Positions 1 to 9,186 are shown, numbered from the stretch's first letter. The stretch is 64,000 bases of DNA from Winogradskyella arenosi (GCF_003337305.1 NZ_QPJO01000001.1:769203-833202), one strand, 5' to 3'. The notes: generated from the sequence alone by a model not told the origin. A program made the numbers and translations.

Positions 1-367
1 AAAGTAATCCTTTTAATGAGTTCTCGATACAAAATTGCAGAAAGAGCAATTTCACTCGAACTGACGTTTTTACTTCAATTGAAACGTTATATCTAGTAGA
101 AACCTAAAGCGTCACTTCGAGTGATTTGTGAGGTACGAGAAAATTGTATCGAGAAGCTTTATAAGAAAAAAGTAAAGTAATCGTTTTAATGAGTTCTCGA
201 TACAAAATTGCAGAAAGAGCAATTTCACTCGAACTGACGAAAATACTTCAATTACAACAGTATATCTATTAAAAACCAATAACGTCACTTCGAGTGATTT
301 GTGAGGTACGAGCAAATCGTATCGAGAAGCTTGTAAGTAAAAATTAAAGCAATCGTATCGAGAAGTT
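1..367. repeat. Tandem 173-bp repeat units with inverted-repeat arms
   Basis: Two units (1-173 and 174-346) align with a constant 173-base offset, and a truncated third start is seen at 346-367. Each unit holds an imperfect palindrome: left arm near 21-66 (outer TTCTCGATACAA, inner TCACTCGAACTGACG) and right arm near 110-156, whose reverse complement matches both blocks with one mismatch in the inner block. Smaller hairpins lie inside the arms (AAATTGC/GCAATTT and TCACT-TCG-AGTGA). The first unit begins at the window edge, so the array may extend to the left. It looks like a dispersed intergenic palindromic element; no protein-coding capacity is credible. Together with the terminator at 376-411 it fills the 466 bases before the first gene. 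Confidence 0.85.
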
Positions 368-375
368 CATTTATA

Positions 376-411
376 AAAAAAAAGACCTCAAAGTTCAAAA
401 ACGATGAGGTC
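376..411 (-). terminator. Rho-independent terminator of the DPP gene
   Basis: A GACCTCA/TGAGGTC stem (384-390 and 405-411) is followed on the minus strand by a run of T, seen as the A-run at 375-383 on the plus strand. It lies 56 bases downstream of the peptidase stop. Confidence 0.75.
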
Positions 412-466
412 TAATATTTTAAATTTAGTAACTAACGGGGCTCAATGAGCTAGCTATAACTAAAAT

Positions 467-2614
467 CTAACTACGCTTCTTGCGTTTATTTTTTTTCTTC
501 TTTTTCTTGGATTTAGTCTCCTCTTTTTTAGGATGTACTAAAGTCATTTCGTCAATAAGGTGCGTGGCTCCAGCATACTTATCTACAATGAAAAGCACGT
601 AACGTAAATCGACCATAATGTTTCGGCAGATTTCAGGGTCGTAGTTCATATCGCTCATAGTCCCTTCCCAAACACGGTCAAAGTTAAGACCTACTAGGTT
701 ACCTTCAGCATCAATCGCAGGACTTCCCGAGTTTCCACCTGTAGTGTGGTTGGTTCCTAAGAAACAAACCGGTACTTTTCCGTTGCTATCGGCATATTGG
801 CCGTAGTCTTTAGCCTCATAGAGGTCAATAAGTTTTTGAGGCACATCAAATTCATAATCACCAGGAACGTATTTTTCAATAACGCCATCTAAATAACTCA
901 CCGGATTGTAATACACGGCATCTCTTGGAGAATACCCTCGTACTTGTCCGTAAGTTACACGGAGTGTACTATTAGCATCTGGGAAATAACGTTCGTTAGG
1001 TAAAGCCTCCATTAAAGCTGTCATATATTCGGTTTGTAAGGCATTAATAGGTTCGTTTTTAGCTTCGTACGCTACATTTATAGTGTCATAGAATTCTGAA
1101 ATTATAGGTTTAGCATAGGCATAAGCCGCATCTTCATTCAGGTTTTTAATGACTGTCGCCGCATCACCTTCTAATAATTTTAAGGCGGCATCTAAATCTG
1201 TAAAAGCGGTTTTATCATAAATAGAGGCATCAACAGGCTTTCCGTATAAAGGCATAACATTAAGGTACACGCCCTGGTCTACACCAACATCGTAGTTTTT
1301 GTGAATCCCTTTTAAGGTTCCGGTTAAGCTTGCTTTTGCTCTGTCTAGAATTGCAGGGTTATCCTTTAAAGCTTGCTCAATTTGGTAAGCTCTAAACGTC
1401 ATTTGCATTAATTCATTAGTCGTTAAAAAGACTTCAATAAAGTTTCTTCGTTTTATATTAATAGGAGCAAAATCCTTATATAATTTGTCAAATTCAGGAA
1501 GAATATGGCCGTATTTAGTTTCAAGATTCTTTTCTTTTAGCGCTTTTGTAAAGGTGGCTTCAAACGCTCTACGTTTTTCAACGGCATTTGTTTTACTGAT
1601 TCCTAAATTTTCACCTATCCATTTTTTCCAAGCGTTTGCAATGCGGGCTTGTTTAGAGGCATACTTAATACGTACGGCATCACTTTCTTTCATTTTTTGG
1701 TCAATGACTTTTAGTGCTGCTTCTCTAATGGCAATATTAGTCGGGTTATACTCTTTAGTAATATGCTCAATGGCAATGGCAGGTAAATACTCATTGGTGG
1801 TTCCAGGAAACCCAAAAACCATAGTAAAATCACCTTCTTCAATTCCATCTAATGAAATTGGAAGGTAATGTTTAGGTTGGTAAGGTTTATTGTCTTTACT
1901 GTATTTTGCCGGACGGTTATTGGCATCGGCATAAATACGGAACATAGAAAAATCCCCAGTATGTCTTGGAAAAACCCAGTTATCGGTATCACTACCAAAT
2001 TTACCAATGCTTGTAGGCGGTGCGCCTACTAAACGGATATCTTCAAAACGCTCGGTTACAAACAGAAAATATTGATTCCCTTTATAAAACGCTTTGGTTT
2101 TTACATCTTGCCAAGATTCCTTTGGCCATGTTTCAAGGAGCGCATTACTGTTTTTAGAAATCTGAGACTGTTTCTCTTTTTCCGTCATACTCGCTGTAAT
2201 GCCTTTTAAAACTTTGTCTGAGACATCGTGAATGCTTACAATAAACTCTATAAATAGGCCTTCGTTTGGTAATTCGTCCTCTAAATTCATCGCCCAAAAA
2301 CCATCTTTCAAATAATCGTTTTCTAAAGACGAGTGTGATTGAATTTGACTAAAACCACAGTGGTGATTGGTAAGGACTAATCCTTGGTCAGAAATCACTT
2401 CACTCGTACAGCCACCGTTAAAATGTCCGATGGCATCTTTAAGGCTAGAGTTATTAACATCATATATATCTTGAGCCGTTAATTTACTGCCCAAACTTTG
2501 CATTTCATTCTCATTCATACCTTCTAATAAAGAAGGAATCCACATCCCGCCTTGTTGGGCTGAGACCTGAAAAACAACGAAAAAGAAAAGAATTTTTAAA
2601 AATCGCATATTCAA
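467..2614 (-). CDS. dpp11: S46 family dipeptidyl-peptidase, DPP11-type
   Basis: Periplasmic serine exopeptidase of family S46 (715 residues, the usual length) that removes dipeptides from oligopeptides during amino-acid scavenging. An N-terminal signal peptide ends near SAQ (residue 20). The catalytic His lies in NHHC (H85). The conserved DNW-PRHTGDFS segment (about 211-223) should hold the catalytic Asp, and the Ser is in GGNSGSP (S629). Arg647, 18 residues after the Ser, matches the spacing of Arg673 to Ser655 in Porphyromonas DPP11, which selects Asp/Glu at P1; DPP7 has Gly there. The C-terminus is an odd Lys/Arg-rich tail of about 20 residues beyond the family core. It is transcribed alone, divergently from the aminotransferase. 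Specificity is inferred from the single Arg. Confidence 0.93.
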   Translation of the reverse strand: MNMRFLKILFFFVVFQVSAQQGGMWIPSLLEGMNENEMQSLGSKLTAQDIYDVNNSSLKDAIGHFNGGCTSEVISDQGLVLTNHHCGFSQIQSHSSLENDYLKDGFWAMNLEDELPNEGLFIEFIVSIHDVSDKVLKGITASMTEKEKQSQISKNSNALLETWPKESWQDVKTKAFYKGNQYFLFVTERFEDIRLVGAPPTSIGKFGSDTDNWVFPRHTGDFSMFRIYADANNRPAKYSKDNKPYQPKHYLPISLDGIEEGDFTMVFGFPGTTNEYLPAIAIEHITKEYNPTNIAIREAALKVIDQKMKESDAVRIKYASKQARIANAWKKWIGENLGISKTNAVEKRRAFEATFTKALKEKNLETKYGHILPEFDKLYKDFAPINIKRRNFIEVFLTTNELMQMTFRAYQIEQALKDNPAILDRAKASLTGTLKGIHKNYDVGVDQGVYLNVMPLYGKPVDASIYDKTAFTDLDAALKLLEGDAATVIKNLNEDAAYAYAKPIISEFYDTINVAYEAKNEPINALQTEYMTALMEALPNERYFPDANSTLRVTYGQVRGYSPRDAVYYNPVSYLDGVIEKYVPGDYEFDVPQKLIDLYEAKDYGQYADSNGKVPVCFLGTNHTTGGNSGSPAIDAEGNLVGLNFDRVWEGTMSDMNYDPEICRNIMVDLRYVLFIVDKYAGATHLIDEMTLVHPKKEETKSKKKKKKNKRKKRS

Positions 2615-2691
2615 TATTTTTTTAGTTTTTGTAAAGATAGAAAAGCTTGTTTTATATCTTTAATCTTTTCAGTTTTAAAGTCTATTTTTTT

Positions 2692-3834
2692 ATGAATTTC
2701 ACCTCTAAATTACCTCATACTGAAACCACGATATTTACGACAATGAGTGCATTGGCAAAGGACTATCAGGCCCTAAATTTATCGCAAGGGTTTCCTAATT
2801 ATCCTAGCGATCAAAGGTTAATCGATTTGGTCTCGGCGGCGATGAATAATGGCTACAATCAATATGCGCCAATGGCGGGAAATTTAGACTTGCGTTTAGC
2901 AATTGCTCATAAATATGATGTGTTGTACAAACAACATTATCATCCTGAAAAAGAAATTACTGTGACCGCTGGGGCCACGCAGGCTATTTTTACAGTGATT
3001 TCCGCATTTATAAAAAGTGGCGATGAGGTCGTGGTATTTAAACCGGCCTATGATTGTTATGAACCTGCTGTAAAAGTACAAGGAGGTACCGTGGTCCCAG
3101 TGCAACTTACAGCACCAGATTATAAGGTGAATTGGGAGACCGTGGCTTCTAAAATAAGCGATAAGACAAAGATGATTATCATTAATACGCCACATAATCC
3201 TAGCGGTACAATTTGGTCTGAATCCGATATGCTTCAACTTCAAAAATTAACAGCAAATACCGATATTATAGTGTTAAGTGATGAGGTTTATGAGCATATT
3301 GTTTTTGATGATGCGCAACATCAGAGTGTTTGTTTATTTCAAGATTTAAAACAACGCAGTTTTATAACCGCTTCTTTTGGTAAAACCTTTCATAATACGG
3401 GTTGGAAGGTTGGCTATTGCTGTGCTCCCGATTATTTAATGGCTGAATTTAGAAAAGTACATCAATACAATGTGTTTTCCGTTCATCACCCGACTCAAAA
3501 AGGTATAGCCGATTATATGCAAGATGAAAATACATACCTCAGTTTACCTACTTTTTTTCAGCGTAAACGAGATTTATTTTTAAATTTAATTTCAGAATCG
3601 CGCTTTCAATTTCAGCCGGCACAAGGCACTTATTTTCAAGTTTTAGATTACAGTGCTATTACTGATCAGGGTGATGTTGAGTTTGCAAAACACCTTACTA
3701 AGGTTTTTAAAATCGCATCGATTCCGCTTTCGGTCTTTAATCTCAATCAGCAAGACGACCAAGTCTTGCGGTTTTGTTTCGCTAAAACAGACGACACGCT
3801 ATTGAAAGCTGCGGAAATTTTAAAAAGCATTTAA
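2692..3834 (+). CDS. PLP-dependent aminotransferase (methionine/glutamine transaminase, YbdL-like)
   Basis: Class I/II fold-type I aminotransferase of 380 residues. Visible family features are NLSQGFPNYP near the N-terminus, the NTPHNPSG block, SDEVYEHIVFD, and the PLP lysine in SFGKTFHNTGWK (K231). The close relatives are methionine aminotransferase YbdL and kynurenine/glutamine transaminase K. The ATG at 2692 is chosen because the reading frame further upstream gives a hydrophobic stretch foreign to the family. An omega-amidase lies 1.2 kb downstream on the same strand, which fits a glutamine transaminase-omega-amidase route that regenerates methionine or phenylalanine from keto acids. The exact substrate is inferred. 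Confidence 0.9.
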   Translation: MNFTSKLPHTETTIFTTMSALAKDYQALNLSQGFPNYPSDQRLIDLVSAAMNNGYNQYAPMAGNLDLRLAIAHKYDVLYKQHYHPEKEITVTAGATQAIFTVISAFIKSGDEVVVFKPAYDCYEPAVKVQGGTVVPVQLTAPDYKVNWETVASKISDKTKMIIINTPHNPSGTIWSESDMLQLQKLTANTDIIVLSDEVYEHIVFDDAQHQSVCLFQDLKQRSFITASFGKTFHNTGWKVGYCCAPDYLMAEFRKVHQYNVFSVHHPTQKGIADYMQDENTYLSLPTFFQRKRDLFLNLISESRFQFQPAQGTYFQVLDYSAITDQGDVEFAKHLTKVFKIASIPLSVFNLNQQDDQVLRFCFAKTDDTLLKAAEILKSI

Positions 3835-3908
3835 TGTTAAAGCTTTGGTAAGACCGTGACTTTCTTAAGCGGCGTGTGTCTTAATTGAAGAACCTTTAAA
3901 TACATGTA

Positions 3909-4436
3909 ATGATGAAATTAGAAAAGTGGTGGATTTGTCTTTCTTTGGGTTTCGTGCTATCTTGTGGTAGTGAACGCGTAATTACGGCGAACGGAGTTGT
4001 TTATAACGTAAAGGGCACAACAATATTACAAGATGGAAAAGATGTTACGGCGTCTTTATCTGAGGAGGAAACCGCAGAAATTAAGTTGACCTTAAAGTCT
4101 TATAAAGCTGATGAAGAAGCCGTTAAAAAACGCTTAAAGGAAATAAAAACGCGGGAGAAAGAATTGAAAAAAGTTGAAGCGCAAGCTTTAGCAAAACGTA
4201 AAGCTTTAGAGGCAGAACAAGAGGCTATAGAGCAGAAGGCTAAGGAACAAGAAAAAGCAAGAGACGCCTTTTTAAAAGCTAAAAAACGTTTTCAGAATAA
4301 AAAAGAACGCTTTGAGAAATTGAAAGAAAAAGGCAAGCTGTCTCCTAAAAAAACAACAAAATGGGAGACGAAATTAGAAGCCCTAAGCGAAGATGTAAAA
4401 TCAACAAAAGAAAAATTAAATAATTTAAATCAATAA
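3909..4436 (+). CDS. Small coiled-coil lipoprotein, paralogue of the next gene
   Basis: A 175-residue predicted lipoprotein: hydrophobic start, then lipobox-like VLSC followed by GSE. Residues about 25-55 form a short domain containing GVVYNVKG and GKDVTASLSEEE, followed by a long Lys/Glu/Ala-rich coiled coil. The C-terminal block LKEKGKLSPKKTTKWETKL recurs in the next gene. ATG codons at 3909 and 3912 are both possible starts. Only 7 bases separate it from its paralogue, so the two are almost certainly co-transcribed. I know no function; the layout (anchor, small domain, coiled coil) suggests an envelope structural or spacer protein. Confidence 0.75.
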   Translation: MMKLEKWWICLSLGFVLSCGSERVITANGVVYNVKGTTILQDGKDVTASLSEEETAEIKLTLKSYKADEEAVKKRLKEIKTREKELKKVEAQALAKRKALEAEQEAIEQKAKEQEKARDAFLKAKKRFQNKKERFEKLKEKGKLSPKKTTKWETKLEALSEDVKSTKEKLNNLNQ

Positions 4437-4443
4437 AAAAAAG

Positions 4444-5049
4444 ATGAGATATATATTAACGTGTTTAAGCCTAGTATTGGTCATGTGCTTAAATGCACAA
4501 GAGGTTACTAAAGAAGGTAAAGTCTATACGGTTAAAAAAGAAAAAATATTTTTAGAAGGTAAGGATGTCACAGAAACTTTAAGTGTAGAAGAAAAAGCTA
4601 TTATCTTTAAGGAAGCTTCTGTTGTGGCTGAAAATGCCAAGGCTGCTGCAGCTGCTAAATTAGAAGCGGCTAAAGTTAAAGAAGCGGAGTTAAAAGCTAA
4701 GGCTGATGCTGAAGCTTCTGAAAAAGAGGCTGCTCAACTAGAGAAAGCCGAAGCTAAAGCTTTAAAAGAGAAAGAAAAGGCGGCTAAAAAGCTAGAAAAA
4801 GAAAAGAAAGCGGCGGAGAAAGCACAGAAAAAAGCAGAGAAAGCGCAAAAGAAAGCTGAAAAGGCCTTAAAGAAAGAAGAGAAACTTCGTGCTAATTTGG
4901 ATAAAGCGGAAGAGAAGCTTGATAAGGCACAGAAAAAATATAATAAATTAAAAAGAAAAGGTAAATTGTCTCCTGTAGATGAAAATAAATGGATTGATAA
5001 GTTAGAGAAACTTACCGATAAAGTGGAAAAGGCAAAACAAAAAATATAA
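4444..5049 (+). CDS. Exported coiled-coil protein, paralogue of the previous gene
   Basis: A 201-residue protein with a cleavable signal peptide ending LNAQ. It shares with its neighbour the N-terminal module (EGKVYTVKKEKIFLEGKDVT) and the C-terminal block (KRKGKLSPVDENKWIDKLEKL). The middle is a highly repetitive Ala/Lys/Glu coiled coil with AEKAQKKAEK-type heptads, partly expanded by internal repetition. It differs from its neighbour in lacking a lipobox Cys. The omega-amidase start lies 2 bases after this stop, so the genes form one operon. The function is unknown. Confidence 0.75.
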   Translation: MRYILTCLSLVLVMCLNAQEVTKEGKVYTVKKEKIFLEGKDVTETLSVEEKAIIFKEASVVAENAKAAAAAKLEAAKVKEAELKAKADAEASEKEAAQLEKAEAKALKEKEKAAKKLEKEKKAAEKAQKKAEKAQKKAEKALKKEEKLRANLDKAEEKLDKAQKKYNKLKRKGKLSPVDENKWIDKLEKLTDKVEKAKQKI

Positions 5050-5051
5050 GC

Positions 5052-5843
5052 ATGTCTAAGGTTTTAAACGTTGCGTTAATACAAACTGCTTTAGTTTGGG
5101 AAAACCCAAAGGAAAACCGACGTCTATTAAATGAAAAGATCAACACCGTAAATTCGGGTGTTGATCTTTTTGTTTTACCCGAAATGTTTACCTCTGGGTT
5201 TACTATGAACCCTAGTTTGGTAGCAGAAACGATGGAAGGGGAAACGCTAAGTTGGTTAAAAGAAAAAGCGAAGGAGAAAAATGCAGTAATGCTAGGAAGT
5301 CTCGTTATTACGGAAAACGGTAATTTCTATAACCGCATGGTTTGCGTAGAGCCTTCGGGAGCTGTTACTTGCTATGATAAACGCCATACCTTTACCTTAG
5401 CTGGTGAAGATAAAGTCTATACGGCAGGGACTGAAAAAGTGATTTTCAACTATAAAGGTTGGAAAATTTGCCCATTGGTTTGTTATGATTTAAGATTCCC
5501 GGTTTGGGCTAGAAACGTTGAGGACTATGACCTTCTCATCTATGTGGCCAATTGGCCTAAGGTTAGAGTTGCAGCTTGGGATGCTTTACTACAAGCCAGA
5601 GCCATAGAAAATATGGCCTACTGTATTGGCGTTAATAGAGTAGGGTTAGACGGTAACAATTATGAGCACTCCGGACATTCCGTGGCTTATGATGTTTTAG
5701 GGAAGCGCTTAGATCAGATCCCTGAAGATACCGAAACCATTGAGATAGTAACTTTAGAGAAAGCGGCCATTAAAAAATACCGCGACAAATTAAACTTCTT
5801 GAATGATGCGGATGCCTTTAGTCTAAAAGTTCAAACTCAATAA
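5052..5843 (+). CDS. Omega-amidase / carbon-nitrogen hydrolase (YafV/NIT2-like)
   Basis: Nitrilase-superfamily amidohydrolase of 263 residues with the Glu-Lys-Cys triad visible: E44 in VLPEMFTSGF, K110 in CYDKRHTF and C144 in PLVCYDLRFP. These sequences match the omega-amidase branch, which hydrolyses alpha-ketoglutaramate or ketosuccinamate to the keto acid and ammonia. That product arises when glutamine donates its amino group, which explains the transaminase at 2692-3834 in the same cluster. It is cytoplasmic, with no signal peptide. The last 26 bases overlap the 3' end of the convergent lipoprotein gene. Confidence 0.9.
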   Translation: MSKVLNVALIQTALVWENPKENRRLLNEKINTVNSGVDLFVLPEMFTSGFTMNPSLVAETMEGETLSWLKEKAKEKNAVMLGSLVITENGNFYNRMVCVEPSGAVTCYDKRHTFTLAGEDKVYTAGTEKVIFNYKGWKICPLVCYDLRFPVWARNVEDYDLLIYVANWPKVRVAAWDALLQARAIENMAYCIGVNRVGLDGNNYEHSGHSVAYDVLGKRLDQIPEDTETIEIVTLEKAAIKKYRDKLNFLNDADAFSLKVQTQ

Positions 5844-7431
5844 CAAAATCAAAATTGGCACGGACGTCATCTAATTTCTCTTTAGGATAACTCACACGCT
5901 CGGGTTGGATACCCAACAAGTAATTTCCGGTATCGTATTTCCCATTGGCATTGCTATCGAAAATAGCTCTAAGTTTATAGGTTCTTGGCGTAAGATTTCT
6001 AAAATCTACAATTGGTTTTTCTTTAGCGTAACGTTCATATAAAACATCGCCATTGTCGTTTATTAACTGCACTATCATTGGCAGTTTAGCGTTTCTTAGG
6101 TTCACTCTAATATTACCATAATCTGAGATCGATTTTGTTTTAATAGCATAGTTTATAGTGTCCTTATTGGTCTCGTTATAAAAATCGGTAAACGTTCCTG
6201 GAAGTAGCGTAAAGCTATAAATTTCATTTTCTTCCTTCTCAATAGGGAAACGATAATTATTATAGATGGAATCGTAAACCACTTTGTAAGCGACTTGTAT
6301 AGAATCTCTATTAATTACACTAATTTTTGTGGAATCTATTTTAGATAAAGGCGTGTTGGCTTCAATAGTTAAATCGTCTTGAAAATTAACAGGACCCTGC
6401 ACTAGGGCTTTAATGTTTAAAGAATCTTGTTTTAAGTCTCTAAAACGATGTTTAAAGGTGTCTATTTTTGTACCACTATTTACTATAAAAAAGGTCGAGT
6501 CAACTTCAAATTGTGGTTGGTACCAATAGTATAAAGTATCTGTTTCTTTATCCTTAATAATTCTGGTTTTATAGCCTTCAGGTGTTTCGCCTAATACCTT
6601 AATGCGGATGGCTTCGTAATCGCCTTCATAAGGAAAAATGATTCGGCTTGCAGCATCTTGAGTAGGCTTAATGGCTTTATTATTTACCGCTTCTTTAAAT
6701 AACTTTATACCGTAAGTAGAATCACTAGGAACGGTAATATAGTCTTCTTTAAATCCTATTTTATCCGTTTTCTGATTAAAGAGGTAGTTTGAATTTTCAT
6801 CTTTTAAAGCAATCAACTTATAGGTTCCAGCTTTAATATTATCAATACTGAAAGACGTAAGGCTATCTAAAGTATTGGTGATATAGCGTGGCTTTTCTTT
6901 ATAAACGATAGAGTCGTTATAGGTAGAGTCAACTTCATACAGCATAACCGAAATAAAGGTCTCAGGCTCTTGTTTTAGGGCATCTTCAACATAACCTTTT
7001 ACAGATAGTGAATCTATGGTATTTCCTGTTGAAAACACATAACGATAATACGGATAAGGGTTTCCTTCGTTATAATCCACGATGCTTTCACCAAAATTAA
7101 AGGCGTAAGTGGTATTGGGATCTAAGGTGTCCTTTATTTTAATAGTAATGGTTTTGCTCGCACCACTAGCTGGAGTTACCACCGGAGCGTTATCCATTGG
7201 GGGAGAAACAATAAGTTGTTTCTGAAGGTTCTTTATTTGCACATACTCATTAAACTGAATCGTAATCTCATCACCCTTAAAATTGGTTGAAAAATTTTCT
7301 GGATGAGAAGCGGTTATTTTTGGCGGTAAAATATCTTTTTCGCCACCAGTTGGTGTTCCACGGTTAGCACAACTCGCAAGGGTTAATGCTATAAATAGGA
7401 AACCTAATATTCGTAAAGGAGATAAATGCAT
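5818..7431 (-). CDS. Ig-like domain lipoprotein (SbsA-type N-terminal Ig domain)
   Basis: A 537-residue surface or periplasmic lipoprotein. The signal sequence ends with lipobox LASC (Cys21). The PPKITASHPEN...FNEYVQIKNLQKQL segment (about 37-75) is typical of the Big_5/SbsA Ig-like domain found in conserved Bacteroidota lipoproteins. The remainder is beta-rich, with several CNA-B-like stretches such as SFSIDNIKAGTYKLIALKD and NLTPRTYKLRAIFDSNANGKYD. It is usually chromosomally conserved in flavobacteria, with no assigned function. The 3' end overlaps the omega-amidase gene on the other strand. Confidence 0.8.
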   Translation of the reverse strand: MHLSPLRILGFLFIALTLASCANRGTPTGGEKDILPPKITASHPENFSTNFKGDEITIQFNEYVQIKNLQKQLIVSPPMDNAPVVTPASGASKTITIKIKDTLDPNTTYAFNFGESIVDYNEGNPYPYYRYVFSTGNTIDSLSVKGYVEDALKQEPETFISVMLYEVDSTYNDSIVYKEKPRYITNTLDSLTSFSIDNIKAGTYKLIALKDENSNYLFNQKTDKIGFKEDYITVPSDSTYGIKLFKEAVNNKAIKPTQDAASRIIFPYEGDYEAIRIKVLGETPEGYKTRIIKDKETDTLYYWYQPQFEVDSTFFIVNSGTKIDTFKHRFRDLKQDSLNIKALVQGPVNFQDDLTIEANTPLSKIDSTKISVINRDSIQVAYKVVYDSIYNNYRFPIEKEENEIYSFTLLPGTFTDFYNETNKDTINYAIKTKSISDYGNIRVNLRNAKLPMIVQLINDNGDVLYERYAKEKPIVDFRNLTPRTYKLRAIFDSNANGKYDTGNYLLGIQPERVSYPKEKLDDVRANFDFVIEFELLD

Positions 7432-7488
7432 CTATTTTAAAATAAATTTAATACAAAGAAACAACTATAAATTAAAGTAACGAAAAAA

Positions 7489-8169
7489 TCAATCTGCAAT
7501 TGCTAAGGTGGCAAGACTTAACTTAATGTCTGCAATTTGAGATAAAACAATAGCACAAGATTCTATGGTGGCGCCTGTGGTAATAATATCATCTACAAGT
7601 AAAATGTGTTTGCCGCGTAACGATGTATTTTCAGCGATGGCAAAGAGCGATCCATCGTCCTTCCAACGTTTAATCCTACCTTTAAAAACCTGAGTTTTCG
7701 CAGATTTTACTTTAATTAGTACGCTATCATTATACTCGGCATTTAAGGCTGCTGCAATTTCTTGACTAAATTTAGCGACCTGATTGTAGCCTCGTTTTCT
7801 AAGCTTTGCTTTATACAGCGGTACAGGAATCACAACATCAATCTGTTTATAGGCGTCTATAGAAGCCAGTTCGGCTCCCAACCATTGGCCAAAAAAAAGA
7901 CCAATATCTTCATGACCTCGGTATTTTAAATTGTGGAGCAGTTGCTGTATTGGTCCTTTTTTTGAGAAGTGTAAAAGGGCGGTGGCGCTTTCTAATTTTA
8001 CACGACCATAAAGTGTTTTTTTAACAGCCTCAGGAGCCTCAAAATGAAAATTTGTAATCGGTAAATGATGGCGGCATGCGGTGCACAAAACCACTTCATT
8101 GTCGCTTAATACAAGGTTGCAAGCTTCGCAAACTCTTGGAAAAAACAAGTTTAACAAGTTTTTCATCAT
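7489..8169 (-). CDS. ComF family phosphoribosyltransferase-like protein
   Basis: A 226-residue protein with a four-cysteine zinc-finger-like N-terminus (CEACNLVL...CTACRHHLP) and a C-terminal type I phosphoribosyltransferase domain. The PRPP-binding loop is ILLVDDIITTGATIESC (about 189-205). The central KLRKRGYNQ segment is also a ComF/GntX hallmark. Relatives (ComFC, GntX) act in DNA uptake or processing of imported DNA, but no competence gene is near. The start is uncertain by one codon (two consecutive ATGs). It lies 57 bases upstream of the Ig-like lipoprotein gene and may be co-transcribed with it. Confidence 0.88.
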   Translation of the reverse strand: MMKNLLNLFFPRVCEACNLVLSDNEVVLCTACRHHLPITNFHFEAPEAVKKTLYGRVKLESATALLHFSKKGPIQQLLHNLKYRGHEDIGLFFGQWLGAELASIDAYKQIDVVIPVPLYKAKLRKRGYNQVAKFSQEIAAALNAEYNDSVLIKVKSAKTQVFKGRIKRWKDDGSLFAIAENTSLRGKHILLVDDIITTGATIESCAIVLSQIADIKLSLATLAIAD

Positions 8170-8238
8170 TTAATCGATTAAAATAAGATAACTCTATGAT
8201 ATCGTTTAATTTCGACTCAAATTAATAAATTTATTATA

Positions 8239-9123
8239 ATGATAGTTAACCCTCAGCTATTAAATTATAGATTAATTGTTAGTTCTTTATTGATTGTATT
8301 AACTGTTTTAGGAGCTTATAGTATTGATAAGTATAAGTCTGTTGAATCTTACGAAACGTTTTTAGAGCAAGAAAAGGTTTTAATAGAAACGGAATTAACA
8401 GAACTTTTATCGAGTTATGATGCGCTTAATAAAGATTATGATCTTATGTCCTTACAGCTTAAAAAAGCCCAAGAGGAAACAAGAACAACTTTAGATTCCC
8501 TAAGAATACTAGAAGGCAATTTATCTATAGTAACCAAATACAAAGCACAGCTTGCCGTATTAAAGTTAAAAAGCAAAAATCTTTTAGCAACCATAGACTC
8601 TCTAAACCTTGTTAATAAACAATTACAAGAAGATAAACGTTACGCTTTAAATACCATCAAAAAGAATTCTTCTACCATTAGTGATTTAGAAGAAACTAAT
8701 AGCGTATTAAATGCGTCTTTAAACACGGCATCAGTCCTAAAGGCAAGTCATATTAATGCGGAGTCTTATAAATTAAAATCAGGAAAAAAACGTATTACAG
8801 ATAAAGCAAAACGTGTCAATGCTATTGATGTGTGTATTACTCTTAATGAAAATGCTTTGGCAGAACGCGGCAATAAAGATATCTATATTCAGATTGTAAA
8901 TCCAAGTGGTAATGTAGTGTCTAACACTGGCGAGGTTGTTTTTGGTGATTCGTCCTTAATTTACAGCCAGAAAAAGGTGGTAAATTATAAGAATGAAAAC
9001 TTAGAGATTTGCACCCCAATTATCGCTGATAATAAAGATAATCCTTTGTTAGAAGGTTACTATTTTGTTCATGTTTTTCATGAAAATACAAAGCTTGGAA
9101 GTACCAGTCTTAAATTAAAATAA
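8239..9123 (+). CDS. Membrane-anchored coiled-coil protein of unknown function
   Basis: 294 residues. One N-terminal transmembrane segment (about 11-28) is followed by a long coiled coil (about 35-165, rich in Leu/Glu/Lys heptads). A C-terminal beta-rich domain of about 110 residues starts near KRVNAIDVCITLNENAL. Similar flavobacterial proteins are known to me only as hypothetical. The arrangement suggests a periplasmic or envelope spacer with a globular end domain. It is transcribed away from the ComF-like gene and followed by a terminator that also precedes glyS. Confidence 0.65.
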   Translation: MIVNPQLLNYRLIVSSLLIVLTVLGAYSIDKYKSVESYETFLEQEKVLIETELTELLSSYDALNKDYDLMSLQLKKAQEETRTTLDSLRILEGNLSIVTKYKAQLAVLKLKSKNLLATIDSLNLVNKQLQEDKRYALNTIKKNSSTISDLEETNSVLNASLNTASVLKASHINAESYKLKSGKKRITDKAKRVNAIDVCITLNENALAERGNKDIYIQIVNPSGNVVSNTGEVVFGDSSLIYSQKKVVNYKNENLEICTPIIADNKDNPLLEGYYFVHVFHENTKLGSTSLKLK

Positions 9124-9154
9124 TTAAAGTGTAGAATTAACCTTATAAATTTTA

Positions 9155-9186
9155 AAAAACCGTTCTGTTAATCAGAGCGGTTTTCT
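9155..9186 (+). terminator. Rho-independent terminator
   Basis: The stem AAACCGTTCTG/CAGAGCGGTTTT with a TTAAT loop ends in a T-run, 32 bases after the stop at 9123. Confidence 0.75.

Noticed and set aside
112..315. Open frame of 67 codons on the minus strand
   Set aside because: It lies entirely inside the palindromic 173-bp repeats and has no start context or family features.
1485..1868. Plus-strand open frame of 127 codons
   Set aside because: It is antisense to the well-supported peptidase gene and shows no recognisable domain.
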